A stretch of DNA of 64,000 nt, taken from positions 61,038 to 125,037 of the forward strand of contig NZ_JAEACP010000011.1 in the NCBI RefSeq assembly GCF_015999335.1. The letters run 5' to 3'. Below are positions 41,739-50,108 of this stretch, piece after piece; the stretch's first letter is position 1; the number at the start of each line of letters is the position of its first letter. Both the position numbers and the translations under genes were made by a program. Below the pieces are notes generated by a model that had not been told where the DNA came from, ran no database searches, and was given only the letters and a program-made list of their open reading frames with translations. The DNA comes from Tabrizicola soli. Lineage in GTDB: Bacteria; Pseudomonadota; Alphaproteobacteria; Rhodobacterales; Rhodobacteraceae.

Positions 41739-43145
41739 ATGACCATAGCCTTCGACAACAGCTGGGCGCGCGATCTGCCGGGCAGCTTCCTGCGCGTCCC
41801 GCCCGATGCCGCGCCCGCGCCCCGGCTTCTGGCGCTGAACCGCCCGCTTGCCGCCGACCTCGGCCTCGACCTCACGGATGCGCAGGCGCGCGACTGGTTC
41901 TCCGGCGCCGCCCTGCCGCCCGGCGCGGACCCGATCGCCCAGGCCTATGCCGGACACCAGTTCGGCGGCTTCTCGCCCCAGCTCGGCGACGGCCGCGCGC
42001 ATCTCCTGGGCGAGATCCTCACCCCCGACGGCCGCCGCTTCGACCTGCAGCTCAAGGGCTCGGGCAGGACGCCCTTCGCGCGGGGCGGCGACGGCAAGGC
42101 GGTCATCGGCCCGATGCTGCGCGAATACCTGATCTCGGACTTCATGGCCGCGATGGGGGTGCCCACGACCCGCGCCCTGGCCGTGGTGGCGACGGGCGAG
42201 GAGGTCTGGCGCGAGACGAAGCTTCCCGGCGCGGTCCTCGCCCGCGTCGCCGCGAGCCATATCCGCGTCGGCACCTTCCAGTTCTTCGCCGCCCGCGGCG
42301 ACCAGGAAAAGGTGAAGGCGCTCGCCGACTATGCCATCGCCCGGCATTACCCGGAGCTTGCCGGGGCCGACGCTCCCTACCTCGCCTTCCTCGACGCCGT
42401 CATCGCCCGGCAGGCCCGGCTCATCGCCGAATGGATGGGGCTCGGCTTCATCCATGGCGTGATGAACACCGACAACATGGCGATCTCGGGCGAGACCATC
42501 GACTACGGCCCCTGCGCCTTCATGGAGGGCTACGCCCCCGGCACCGTCTTCTCCTCGATCGACCGCCAGGGCCGCTATGCCTATGCCAACCAGCCGCTGA
42601 TCCTCGGCTGGAACCTCGCCCGGCTGGCCGAGACCCTGCTGCCGCTCCTCGACCGCGACGAGGGCCGCGCGGTCGAGATCGCCAACGACCGCCTCGCCGG
42701 GATCGCCCCGCGCTACCGGGCCGAGTGGCTGGCGGTGATGCGCCGCAAGCTGGGGCTGGCGGGCGAGGACGCAGGCGACGCCACGCTGGCCGAGGACCTG
42801 CTGCCGGCGATGCAGGGCGCCGACTGGACTCTGACCTTCCGCCGCCTGGACGACACGGCCGCGCTGCGCCCGCTCTTCGAGGATTTCTCCCGGATGGAAG
42901 CCTGGCTCCCCCGCTGGCGCGCCCGCGCCGGGAATGGCGCCGTCGAACGGCTGGCGAAAGCCAACCCCGCCGTGATCCCGCGCAACCACAAGGTCGAGGA
43001 AGCCCTCGCCGCCGCGACCCAAGGCGACATGGCCCCCTTCCGCGCCCTTCTCGCCGCGATCCGGCAGCCCTTCACCGAAAGCGAAGCCTACATGCTCCCC
43101 GCTCCGTCCGGCTTCGGCCAGTACGTCACCTATTGCGGCACCTGA
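41739..43145 (+). CDS. selO: Protein adenylyltransferase SelO (YdiU/UPF0061 pseudokinase)
   Basis: 468 residues. Transfers AMP from ATP to protein Ser/Thr/Tyr residues; the E. coli protein acts in redox defence. AQAYAGHQFGGFSPQLGDGRAHLLGE, LQLKGSGRTPFARGGDGKA, LREYLISD and HGVMNTDNMAISGETIDYGPCAFM are the hallmark nucleotide and metal-binding blocks. The conserved C-terminal YCGT, whose Cys forms a regulatory disulphide or is selenocysteine in some animals, is present as the last residues. ATG 41739 gives the normal N-terminus. Confidence 0.95.
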   Translation: MTIAFDNSWARDLPGSFLRVPPDAAPAPRLLALNRPLAADLGLDLTDAQARDWFSGAALPPGADPIAQAYAGHQFGGFSPQLGDGRAHLLGEILTPDGRRFDLQLKGSGRTPFARGGDGKAVIGPMLREYLISDFMAAMGVPTTRALAVVATGEEVWRETKLPGAVLARVAASHIRVGTFQFFAARGDQEKVKALADYAIARHYPELAGADAPYLAFLDAVIARQARLIAEWMGLGFIHGVMNTDNMAISGETIDYGPCAFMEGYAPGTVFSSIDRQGRYAYANQPLILGWNLARLAETLLPLLDRDEGRAVEIANDRLAGIAPRYRAEWLAVMRRKLGLAGEDAGDATLAEDLLPAMQGADWTLTFRRLDDTAALRPLFEDFSRMEAWLPRWRARAGNGAVERLAKANPAVIPRNHKVEEALAAATQGDMAPFRALLAAIRQPFTESEAYMLPAPSGFGQYVTYCGT

Positions 43146-43184
43146 CCGCTCCTCGTTCGACTTCGTCTTCTCGTCGCCGGGCGA

Positions 43185-43273
43185 GGAGTGACGCAGTCAT
43201 CGACGAGCCCCCCGCGAGAATGGCGAAACCGTCGCCAGGCCCCCTCGCGGGGAGTGACGCCGTCATCGACGGG
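43185..43273 (+). repeat. Two near-identical 23-bp hairpin elements, 66 bases apart
   Basis: GGAGTGACGCAGTCATCGAC... (43185-43207) and GGAGTGACGCCGTCATCGAC... (43251-43273) differ at two positions and each contain a TGAC/GTCA stem. A third relative at 47030-47054 keeps the flanks but has a changed stem, TGCAC/GTGCA. They occupy most of the gap between selO and the XRE-cupin gene. Confidence 0.65.
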
Positions 43274-43323
43274 CCGCCGGGCGCATGGATTGACGCCCCC
43301 GCCCTTCCCCGCCACCATGGCGC

Positions 43324-43875
43324 ATGGCCGACCGCTCCGACATCCACGACCGCCTCGCCGCCTCGCTCCGCGCCGCCCGCAAGGCAAGGGGCCTGTCCCT
43401 CGACGCCGCCGCCAAGCTCTCCGGCGTCTCCCGCTCGATGGTCAGCCAGATCGAACGCGGCGAATCCTCGCCCACCGTGGCCACGCTCTGGGCCCTGACC
43501 CGGGCCCTGCAACTCGACTTCGCCGGCCTCCTCGAGGGCCGCCCCGCCCCCGGCATCGACGTCACCCGCGCCGCCGCCGCCCCGGTGATCGACCGCGCCG
43601 GGGTGAAGATCCGCATCCTCTCGGCCCCGGAATCGGTCGGCACGCATGAGGTCTACGAACTGGTGTTCGCAAAGGGCGCGAAACTCGCCTCCGAAGCCCA
43701 TTCCCCCGGCTGCCGCGAGCATCTGACCGTGCTGGAGGGCCGCCTGACCGTCACCTCGGGCGAGGCCGGCGAGCGGCTCGGCCCCGGCGACGTCGCCCGC
43801 TATCCCGCCGATCGCGCGCATGAGATCGCCGCCGAAGGCACGGCCCGCGCGATCCTGATCGTCCAGGACAGTTGA
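43324..43875 (+). CDS. XRE-family regulator with C-terminal cupin domain
   Basis: 183 residues. Residues 9-64 form a lambda-repressor-type helix-turn-helix ([35 protein letters not shown]) and residues about 100-180 a cupin ([29 protein letters not shown]). Such HTH-cupin proteins usually sense small ligands and control amino-acid or polyamine catabolism. It directly precedes kbl-tdh, 152 bases upstream on the same strand, so it is probably their regulator (inference). A GC hairpin after it suggests that transcription largely stops before kbl. Confidence 0.9.
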   Translation: MADRSDIHDRLAASLRAARKARGLSLDAAAKLSGVSRSMVSQIERGESSPTVATLWALTRALQLDFAGLLEGRPAPGIDVTRAAAAPVIDRAGVKIRILSAPESVGTHEVYELVFAKGAKLASEAHSPGCREHLTVLEGRLTVTSGEAGERLGPGDVARYPADRAHEIAAEGTARAILIVQDS

Positions 43876-43884
43876 CCCGTTGCA

Positions 43885-43907
43885 GCGGGGGGTTTCACAC
43901 CCCCCGC
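43885..43907 (+). terminator. Strong hairpin after the XRE-cupin gene
   Basis: GCGGGGGGT pairs with ACCCCCCGC around the loop TTCAC, starting 9 bases after the stop codon. The following bases include a dispersed-repeat segment ending in TATTTT rather than a clean U-tract. Confidence 0.6.
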
Positions 43908-43910
43908 ACC

Positions 43911-43940
43911 CCCCGTGGAGTATTTTCGCCAAGAGGAAGC
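43911..43940 (+). repeat. Dispersed intergenic repeat, copy 2
   Basis: CCCCGTGGAGTATTTTCGCC followed by AAGAGGAAGC. It shares GGAGTATTT..CC-AAGAGGAAGC with the copy at 6811-6850 and again follows a gene end. Confidence 0.6.
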
Positions 43941-43957
43941 CGCATCCGCTTTAAGGG

Positions 43958-44002
43958 ATATGTTTCCGCCATATTGACACGAACCTCGCTCGCTGCCACA
44001 TT
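43958..44002 (+). promoter_or_regulatory. Putative kbl promoter with operator-like inverted repeat
   Basis: TTGACA (43974-43979) and CACATT (43997-44002) are 17 bases apart, 26 bases before the kbl start. Just upstream and touching the -35 is ATATG-N7-CATAT (43958-43974), a likely regulator site; the XRE-cupin protein encoded next door is the obvious candidate. Confidence 0.5.
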
Positions 44003-44027
44003 CCGCCAAACCGGAAAGGATTCTGCC

Positions 44028-45233
44028 ATGACGGACGCCCCCACGGACAAGGCCGCGTTCCTGGAGCACATCGCCGCCACCCTGGCGGGGATCGAGGCCG
44101 AGGGGCTCATGAAGCGCGAACGGCTGATCACAGGCGCTCAGGGCGCGCATGTGCGGATGGCGGGGCGCGAGATGCTGAACCTCTGCGCCAACAACTACCT
44201 CGGCCTCGCCTCCGACCCCCGCCTGATCGCCGCCGCCAAATCCGCGATGGACGACCACGGCTTCGGCATGGCCAGCGTCCGCTTCATCTGCGGCACGCAA
44301 GACCTGCACCGGCAATTGGAGACCCGCCTCGCGCACTACCTCGGCCACGACGACTCGATCCTCTTCGCCGCCTGCTTCGACGCCAACGGCGGCCTCTTCG
44401 AGCCCCTCCTCGGCCCGGAAGACGCCGTCATCTCCGACGCCCTGAACCACGCCTCGATCATCGACGGCATCCGCCTCTGCAAGGCCAGGCGCTACCGCTA
44501 CGTCAACAGCGACATGGCCGATCTCGAGGCCCAGCTGAAACAGGCCCGCGCCGACGGCGCCCGCTTCCTGATGATCGCCACCGACGGCGTCTTCTCGATG
44601 GACGGCTATTACGCCAAGCTGCCGGAAATCCGCGCTCTTGCCGATGCTTACGGCGCGCTGGTGATGGTCGACGACTGCCACGCCACCGGCTTCACCGGCC
44701 CGAAGGGTGCAGGTACCCCGGCCCGCGCCGGGGTGCAGGTCGACCTCCTCACCGGCACGCTCGGCAAGGCGCTCGGCGGGGCCCTGGGGGGCTACATCGC
44801 CGGGCCGCAGCCGGTGATCGACCTCCTGCGCCAGCGCGCCCGGCCCTATCTCTTCTCCAACGCGCTCCCCCCCGCCGTGGTCGGCGCCGCGCTGGCCGCG
44901 CTCGACATCGTGGAGGCGGCCGACGACCTGCGCGCCCGCCTCGCCGCCAATGCCGAATACTGGCGCGCGGGCCTCACCGCCGCCGGCTTCACCCTCCTGC
45001 CGGGCGAACATCCCATCGTCCCCGTCATGCTGGGCGACGCCAAGCTCGCGCAAGCCATGGCCGCCGACCTGAACGCGCGGGGCATCCATGTCGCGGGCTT
45101 CTTCTTCCCCGTCGTCCCGAAAGGACAGGCCCGCATCCGCACCCAGATGAACGCCGCCCTCACGAAGGACGACCTCGACTTCGCCCTCGACGCCTTCACC
45201 CAGGCCGGCAAGGCCACCGGAGTGCTGAAATGA
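44028..45233 (+). CDS. kbl: Glycine C-acetyltransferase (2-amino-3-ketobutyrate CoA ligase)
   Basis: 401 residues. Cleaves 2-amino-3-ketobutyrate with CoA to glycine and acetyl-CoA, the second step of threonine degradation. [42 protein letters not shown] and the PLP-lysine motif [13 protein letters not shown] (Lys247) are diagnostic of the alpha-oxoamine synthase family and of Kbl in particular. AAAGGA precedes ATG 44028. The stop overlaps the tdh start (ATGA), so the unstable intermediate's two enzymes are made together. Confidence 0.96.
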   Translation: MTDAPTDKAAFLEHIAATLAGIEAEGLMKRERLITGAQGAHVRMAGREMLNLCANNYLGLASDPRLIAAAKSAMDDHGFGMASVRFICGTQDLHRQLETRLAHYLGHDDSILFAACFDANGGLFEPLLGPEDAVISDALNHASIIDGIRLCKARRYRYVNSDMADLEAQLKQARADGARFLMIATDGVFSMDGYYAKLPEIRALADAYGALVMVDDCHATGFTGPKGAGTPARAGVQVDLLTGTLGKALGGALGGYIAGPQPVIDLLRQRARPYLFSNALPPAVVGAALAALDIVEAADDLRARLAANAEYWRAGLTAAGFTLLPGEHPIVPVMLGDAKLAQAMAADLNARGIHVAGFFFPVVPKGQARIRTQMNAALTKDDLDFALDAFTQAGKATGVLK

Positions 45234-46297
45234 CCAACGAGAAGCCCGCGCCGGTCGGTGGCGCAAACGACATGAAAGCCCTGGTGAAAGCCCGTCCCGA
45301 ACCCGGCCTCTGGATGGAACGCCGCCCGGTGCCCGAGATCGGCCCCGACGACGTGCTGATCAAGATAAACAAGACCGGGATCTGCGGCACCGACATCCAT
45401 ATCTGGAACTGGGACGCCTGGGCGCAAAAGACCGTGCCCGTCCCCCTCGTCACCGGCCACGAATTCGCCGGCGAGATCGTGGAGATCGGCCGCAATGTCG
45501 AGGGCCTGACCCTCGGCCAGCGCTGCTCGGGCGAGGGCCACCTGATCGGCAAGACCAGCCGCCAGAGCCGCTCCGGCAAGTTCCACCTCGACCCGGAAAC
45601 CCGCGGCATCGGCGTCAACGAACCCGGCGCCTTCGCCGAATACCTGCGCCTGCCGGCCTTCAACGTCGTCCCCCTGCCCGACGCCATCGACGACGAGATC
45701 GGCGCGATCCTCGACCCGCTCGGCAACGCCGTCCACACCGCCCTCAGCTTCGATCTGATCGGCGAGGACGTGCTGATCACCGGCGCGGGTCCCATCGGCA
45801 TCATGGCCGCCGCCGTCGCCCGCCATGTCGGCGCGCGGCATGTGGTGATCACCGACATCAACCAGGCCCGCCTCGACCTCGCCGGACAGGTGGCCGACGT
45901 GGTGCCGGTCAATGTCGCCACTACCGACCTGAAATCGGTCTACTCCGGCCTGCACATGACCCAGGGCTTCGACGTGGGCATGGAGATGTCGGGTAGCCAA
46001 CAGGCCCTCGACCAGATGGTCGAGCATATGGTGATGGGCGGCCGCATCGCCATGCTCGGCATCCCGCCCGGCAAGTCGCCGGTGGACTGGTCCCGCATCG
46101 TCTTCAAGGCGATCACCATCAAGGGCGTCTATGGCCGGGAAATCTTCGAGACCTGGTACAAGATGATCGCCATGCTGGAAAACGGCCTCGACATCCGCCG
46201 GGTGATCACCCACCGCTTCAAGGTGGACGCGTTCCAGCAGGGCTTCGCCGCCATGCGCTCCGGCCTCTCCGGCAAGGTGGTGCTTGACTGGACCTGA
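45230..46297 (+). CDS. tdh: L-threonine 3-dehydrogenase lacking the structural-zinc cysteines
   Basis: 355 residues. Oxidises L-threonine to 2-amino-3-ketobutyrate with NAD, feeding Kbl. The catalytic zinc ligands Cys52 (GICGTD), His77 and Glu78 (GHEF) and the Rossmann GAGPIG are present. The structural-zinc loop is changed: aligned with E. coli Tdh, the four cysteines of that loop become Gly107, Ser110, Ser113 and Asp121 in [23 protein letters not shown] 7 bases upstream supports ATG 45230; an ATG at 45272 would match shorter homologues. Confidence 0.94.
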   Translation: MTNEKPAPVGGANDMKALVKARPEPGLWMERRPVPEIGPDDVLIKINKTGICGTDIHIWNWDAWAQKTVPVPLVTGHEFAGEIVEIGRNVEGLTLGQRCSGEGHLIGKTSRQSRSGKFHLDPETRGIGVNEPGAFAEYLRLPAFNVVPLPDAIDDEIGAILDPLGNAVHTALSFDLIGEDVLITGAGPIGIMAAAVARHVGARHVVITDINQARLDLAGQVADVVPVNVATTDLKSVYSGLHMTQGFDVGMEMSGSQQALDQMVEHMVMGGRIAMLGIPPGKSPVDWSRIVFKAITIKGVYGREIFETWYKMIAMLENGLDIRRVITHRFKVDAFQQGFAAMRSGLSGKVVLDWT

Positions 46298-46317
46298 ACG
46301 AGACCGCACCCAGCCCA

Positions 46318-46360
46318 TTCATCTTTGCCAAAATATCCCCGCCGGAGGCATCCGCCGCCT
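46318..46360 (-). repeat. Dispersed intergenic repeat, copy 3 (inverted)
   Basis: On the minus strand GGCGGCGGATGCCTCCGGCG is followed by GGGATATTTTGGCAAAGATG, matching the copies at 6811-6850 and 43911-43940. It lies 20 bases after the tdh stop. Confidence 0.6.
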
Positions 46361-46409
46361 CGTCCCGCGCGAAGCCTGACGATTGCGCCCGCCGCCGCGG
46401 CCAGCGCCT

Positions 46410-46432
46410 CCCCTCCCCCTCGTGGGGAGGGG
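46410..46432. repeat. Dispersed CCCCTCCCC / GGGGAGGGG hairpin, copy 2
   Basis: A 9-bp stem (46410-46418 with 46424-46432) around the loop CTCGT, followed by CCGGGGGTGGGA. It is the second copy of the element at 23248-23270. The 267-base gap 46298-46564 contains this and copy 3 of the other repeat, and no gene. Confidence 0.65.
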
Positions 46433-46564
46433 CCGGGGGTGGGAGGCCGCCAGCGGACTCCGGACACAACGGCCCCGGAAATGCCCCGAAATCGCCCGAC
46501 GGCGTTAACCCGCCGCTAACCATTCCCCGGTGAGCCTTCCGGCAGGGAACATGGGGACAGGATC

Positions 46565-46930
46565 ATGGACGGATCGCATCGCAAGGGCTTTGCCGAGGCA
46601 GCGGGCGCCGCCCTCGCTCCGGCCCCGGAGGTGACGCCGACCGCCATCGCCCGGGGCTCCCGCTTCCGGGTGCGCTCCCTCCGCCTCGATCCCGGCGGCG
46701 CGACCGCGCTGCAATCCCACCTGCACCGCTCGGAACACTGGGTGGTGGTCGAGGGCACGGCCGAGGTCACGCTGGACCGGCACTCCCGCCTCGTCGGCGA
46801 GGGCGAGGCGGTGCATATCCCGCTCGGCTTGCCGCACCGGCTGGAGAACCCCGGCCGCCTGCCGGTGACGCTGATCGCGGTGGAAACCGGCTGCTATCTC
46901 GGCGAGGATGACCTGATCCGCCACGAGTAG
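46565..46930 (+). CDS. Small cupin-domain protein (mannose-6-phosphate isomerase type II-like)
   Basis: 121 residues, a single cupin barrel. [39 protein letters not shown] and [18 protein letters not shown] match the C-terminal cupin of bifunctional mannose-6-phosphate isomerase/guanylyltransferases, with metal-binding His residues in HLHRSEHW. As a stand-alone domain its reaction is uncertain: sugar-phosphate isomerase or binding protein. AGGATC lies directly before ATG 46565. It is monocistronic. Confidence 0.85.
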   Translation: MDGSHRKGFAEAAGAALAPAPEVTPTAIARGSRFRVRSLRLDPGGATALQSHLHRSEHWVVVEGTAEVTLDRHSRLVGEGEAVHIPLGLPHRLENPGRLPVTLIAVETGCYLGEDDLIRHE

Positions 46931-47029
46931 ACCCTTCGCGAACATTTCCCGCGGGAAGCCGATGGCGCGCCAGGGCGAGCCACCCGGATGCCCGCAGCCG
47001 CCCCGCTGCCGCCGCGCCGGCCGCCGCGA

Positions 47030-47054
47030 GGAGTGCACGAAGTGCATCGACGAG
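47030..47054 (+). repeat. Hairpin element related to 43185-43273
   Basis: GGAGTGCAC-GAA-GTGCATCGACGAG. The flanks GGAGTG and CATCGACGAG are shared with the pair at 43185-43273 while the stem has become TGCAC/GTGCA, so both arms changed together. It sits in the 282-base spacer 46931-47212 before trpG, which otherwise shows no gene. Confidence 0.6.
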
Positions 47055-47212
47055 CAGCCCCCAGGCTCACGCCCGGCCGAACCCCCACAGCCAACCCATT
47101 GATTTCCCAAGCCCGCCAATCCGGCCCGGCGTAGACGGCCGCGCCGAACCCCGGTTTACACCGTCCCCCGCATCGGCGATAACCAGCCCTGACCGGCCCG
47201 AAGGTTACGCCC

Positions 47213-47803
47213 ATGCTCCTCCTGATCGACAACTACGACAGCTTCACCTGGAACCTCGTCCACTATCTGGGCGAGCTTGGCGCAGAGGTGGTCGTCAAGC
47301 GGAACGACGCGCTGGAGGTCCAGGACGCGCTCGCCCTCAGGCCCGAGATGATCGTCCTCTCTCCCGGCCCCTGCGACCCCGCCGCAGCCGGGATCTGCCT
47401 GCCGCTCACCCGCGCCGCCGCGACGGCCGGCATCCCGCTTCTCGGCGTCTGTCTCGGCCACCAGACCATCGGCGAGGCTTTCGGCGGCAAGGTCGTCCGC
47501 TGCCACGAGATCGTCCATGGCAAGATGGGGACCATGCATCACTCCGGAAAGGGCGTCTTCCGCGGCCTGCCCTCGCCCTTCCAGGCAACCCGCTACCATT
47601 CCCTCGTCGTCGACCGCGACAGCCTGCCACCCGAGCTGGAGATCACCGCCTGGCTCGAGGACGGCACGATCATGGGCCTGCGCCACCGCAGCCACCTGAT
47701 CGAGGGCGTGCAGTTCCACCCCGAGTCGATCGCCTCGGAGCACGGCCACCAGCTCCTGCGGAACTTCCTCGACGAGGCCCGCGCCCTCACGGTGCCGGCA
47801 TGA
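47213..47803 (+). CDS. trpG: Anthranilate synthase component II (glutamine amidotransferase)
   Basis: 196 residues, class I glutamine amidotransferase. Catalytic Cys80 in GVCLGHQT, His169 and Glu171 in VQFHPES, and the oxyanion strand LSPGPCDP are intact. It supplies ammonia to TrpE, and may serve PabB too. It begins trpG-trpD-trpC-moaC-moeA, in which each gene starts within or within 10 bases of the last. trpE is not adjacent; it is at 31707-33215 on the other strand. Confidence 0.96.
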   Translation: MLLLIDNYDSFTWNLVHYLGELGAEVVVKRNDALEVQDALALRPEMIVLSPGPCDPAAAGICLPLTRAAATAGIPLLGVCLGHQTIGEAFGGKVVRCHEIVHGKMGTMHHSGKGVFRGLPSPFQATRYHSLVVDRDSLPPELEITAWLEDGTIMGLRHRSHLIEGVQFHPESIASEHGHQLLRNFLDEARALTVPA

Positions 47804-48813
47804 GCGAGGTCCTGAAACCCCTGATCGGCATCGCCGCCAACCGCCCCCTCACCCGTGCCGAGGCCGAGGCCGCCTTCACCGCGCTCTTCGAGGGCGAGGG
47901 CACGCCGGCCCAGATGGGGGGCTTCCTGATGGCGCTGCGCACAAGGGGCGAGACGGTGGATGAATACGCCGCCGCCGCCACGGTGATGCGCTCGAAATGC
48001 AACCCGGTGACGGCCCCCGAGGGCGCGATCGACATCGTCGGCACCGGCGGCGACGGCAAGGGGACGCTGAACATCTCGACCGCCACCGCCTTCGTCGTGG
48101 CCGGCGCGGGCGTCACCGTCGCCAAGCACGGCAACCGGAACCTCTCGTCCAAGTCCGGCTCGGCCGACGCGCTGACCGAGATGGGCCTGAACGTGATGGT
48201 CCCGCCCGAGGTGGTGGAACGCTGCCTCGCCGAGGCCGGGATCGGCTTCATGATGGCGCCGATGCACCATCCCGCGACGCGGCATGTGATGCCGGTCCGC
48301 TCGGAACTGGGGACGCGGACGATCTTCAACATCCTCGGCCCGCTCACCAACCCCGCCGGGGTCAGGCGCCAGTTGACCGGGGCCTTTTCGGACGCGCTGA
48401 TCCGGCCGATGGCCGAGACCCTCCTGACCCTGGGGTCGGAGAAAGCCTGGCTGGTCCACGGCTCGGACGGCACCGACGAGATCACCATCTGCGGCGCGAC
48501 CTCGGTCTCGGCCGTCGAGAACGGCGCCGTCCGCGATTTCACCCTCCACCCCGAGGATGCGGGCCTCGCCCCGCATCCGTTCGAGGCGATCCTGGGCGGC
48601 ACCCCGGCCGAGAACGCGGTCGCCTTCCGCGCGCTCCTGGACGGGGCGCCGGGCGCCTATCGCGACGCGGTCCTGCTGAACGCGGCCGCAGCACTGGTGG
48701 TGGCCGACAAGGCGGGAACCCTGCGCGACGGCGTGGCGCTGGCCCGCGAGTCGATCGATTCCGGCGCCGCGCGCGGCAAGGTCGACGCGCTCCGCCGCCT
48801 GACGAACGCCTGA
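47800..48813 (+). CDS. trpD: Anthranilate phosphoribosyltransferase
   Basis: 337 residues. Joins anthranilate and [40 protein letters not shown] is the PRPP/anthranilate-binding region, and [18 protein letters not shown] is the second conserved block. ATG 47800 overlaps the trpG stop (ATGA). Length and motifs are normal for bacterial TrpD. Confidence 0.97.
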   Translation: MSEVLKPLIGIAANRPLTRAEAEAAFTALFEGEGTPAQMGGFLMALRTRGETVDEYAAAATVMRSKCNPVTAPEGAIDIVGTGGDGKGTLNISTATAFVVAGAGVTVAKHGNRNLSSKSGSADALTEMGLNVMVPPEVVERCLAEAGIGFMMAPMHHPATRHVMPVRSELGTRTIFNILGPLTNPAGVRRQLTGAFSDALIRPMAETLLTLGSEKAWLVHGSDGTDEITICGATSVSAVENGAVRDFTLHPEDAGLAPHPFEAILGGTPAENAVAFRALLDGAPGAYRDAVLLNAAAALVVADKAGTLRDGVALARESIDSGAARGKVDALRRLTNA

Positions 48814-48822
48814 GGGGGGCCC

Positions 48823-49635
48823 ATGAGCACGATTCTCGACCGTATCAAGGCCTACAAGCTTGACGAGGTGGCCGCGCTCAAGGCCGCGCGCCCGCTGGCC
48901 GACCTGCAGGCCGCCGCCCGCTCCGCCGCCCCGCCGCGCGGCTTTGCCCGCGCCCTGCGCGATGCCGCCGCCAGCGGCTATGGGCTGATCGCCGAGATCA
49001 AGAAGGCCAGCCCCTCCAAGGGCCTGATCCGCGCCGATTTCGACCCACCCGAACTGGCCCGCGCCTATGCGGCCGGGGGGGCGGCCTGCCTCTCCGTGCT
49101 GACCGACGGCCCCTCGTTCCAGGGGGCGAACGATTTTCTCGTCGCCGCGCATGATGCGGTCACCCTGCCCTGCCTGCGCAAGGATTTCCTCTACGACCCG
49201 ATCCAGGTGGTCGAATCCCGCGCGCTGAACGCCGACTGCATCCTGATCATCATGGCCTCGCTCGACGATGCCCAGGCCGCCGAACTCGAGGCCGCAGCCT
49301 TCGAACTCGGGATGGACGTGCTGATCGAGGTGCATGACGAGGCCGAGCTTGACCGCGCCGCCCTGCTGAAATCGCCGCTGATCGGGATCAACAACCGCAA
49401 CCTGCACACCTTCGAAGTGTCGCTCGATACCACCCGCCGCCTGGCCCGCCGGGTGCCCGAGGACCGGATCATCGTCGCCGAAAGCGGACTTCACACCTGC
49501 GACGACCTCGCCGATCTCGCGCAATACGGCGCGCGCTGCTTCCTGATCGGCGAAAGCCTGATGCGGCAGGACGACGTGACCGCCGCGACCAGGGCGATCC
49601 TGGCCAAACCCCTGACCGCGCAGGGCGGGCTATGA
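48823..49635 (+). CDS. trpC: Indole-3-glycerol phosphate synthase
   Basis: 270 residues, a TIM barrel. [18 protein letters not shown] holds the catalytic Lys, with [26 protein letters not shown] and [14 protein letters not shown] also conserved. It closes the indole ring in tryptophan synthesis. It starts 9 bases after trpD with GAGGGGG before the ATG, and its stop overlaps the moaC start (ATGA). TrpF, B and A are not in the window. Confidence 0.97.
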   Translation: MSTILDRIKAYKLDEVAALKAARPLADLQAAARSAAPPRGFARALRDAAASGYGLIAEIKKASPSKGLIRADFDPPELARAYAAGGAACLSVLTDGPSFQGANDFLVAAHDAVTLPCLRKDFLYDPIQVVESRALNADCILIIMASLDDAQAAELEAAAFELGMDVLIEVHDEAELDRAALLKSPLIGINNRNLHTFEVSLDTTRRLARRVPEDRIIVAESGLHTCDDLADLAQYGARCFLIGESLMRQDDVTAATRAILAKPLTAQGGL

Positions 49636-50108
49636 GCGGGCTGTCGCATTTCGACGACCGGGGCCAGGCCCATATGGTCGATGTCTCGGACAAGCCGGTG
49701 ACCGACCGGATGGCCGTCGCCGTGGGCGCGGTGCGGATGCGTGCCGAGACCCTGGCGCTGGTCTCGGAAGGCCGGGCGAAGAAGGGCGATGTCCTCTCCG
49801 TGGCACGGCTGGCGGGGATCATGGCGGCGAAAAGGACCTCCGACCTGATCCCGCTCTGCCACCCCTTGCCGATCACCAGGGTCGCGCTGGAACTGGTGGC
49901 CGACCCCGCCCTGCCGGGGGTGCGGATCGAGGCGACGGTCAAGACCTCGGGCCAGACCGGCGTCGAGATGGAGGCGCTGACCGCGGTCTCGGTCGCGGCG
50001 CTGACGGTCTATGACATGGTGAAGGCGGTCGAGAAGTCGATGGTGATCGACGGCATTCGCCTGATCCTGAAGGATGGCGGAAAATCAGGACGTTACGAGG
50101 CGGAGTGA
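49632..50108 (+). CDS. moaC: Cyclic pyranopterin monophosphate synthase
   Basis: 158 residues. Second enzyme of molybdenum-cofactor synthesis, acting on 3',8-cyclo-[45 protein letters not shown] and [24 protein letters not shown] are the diagnostic motifs, and the last carries the catalytic Asp/Lys region. It is translationally coupled to trpC upstream and moeA downstream, a join of tryptophan and molybdopterin genes familiar in this order of bacteria. Confidence 0.97.
   Translation: MSGLSHFDDRGQAHMVDVSDKPVTDRMAVAVGAVRMRAETLALVSEGRAKKGDVLSVARLAGIMAAKRTSDLIPLCHPLPITRVALELVADPALPGVRIEATVKTSGQTGVEMEALTAVSVAALTVYDMVKAVEKSMVIDGIRLILKDGGKSGRYEAE

Noticed and set aside
47593..49524. 643-codon open frame on the minus strand
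   Set aside because: It lies entirely opposite trpG, trpD and trpC, which have all their catalytic motifs; the frame is a GC-rich shadow.
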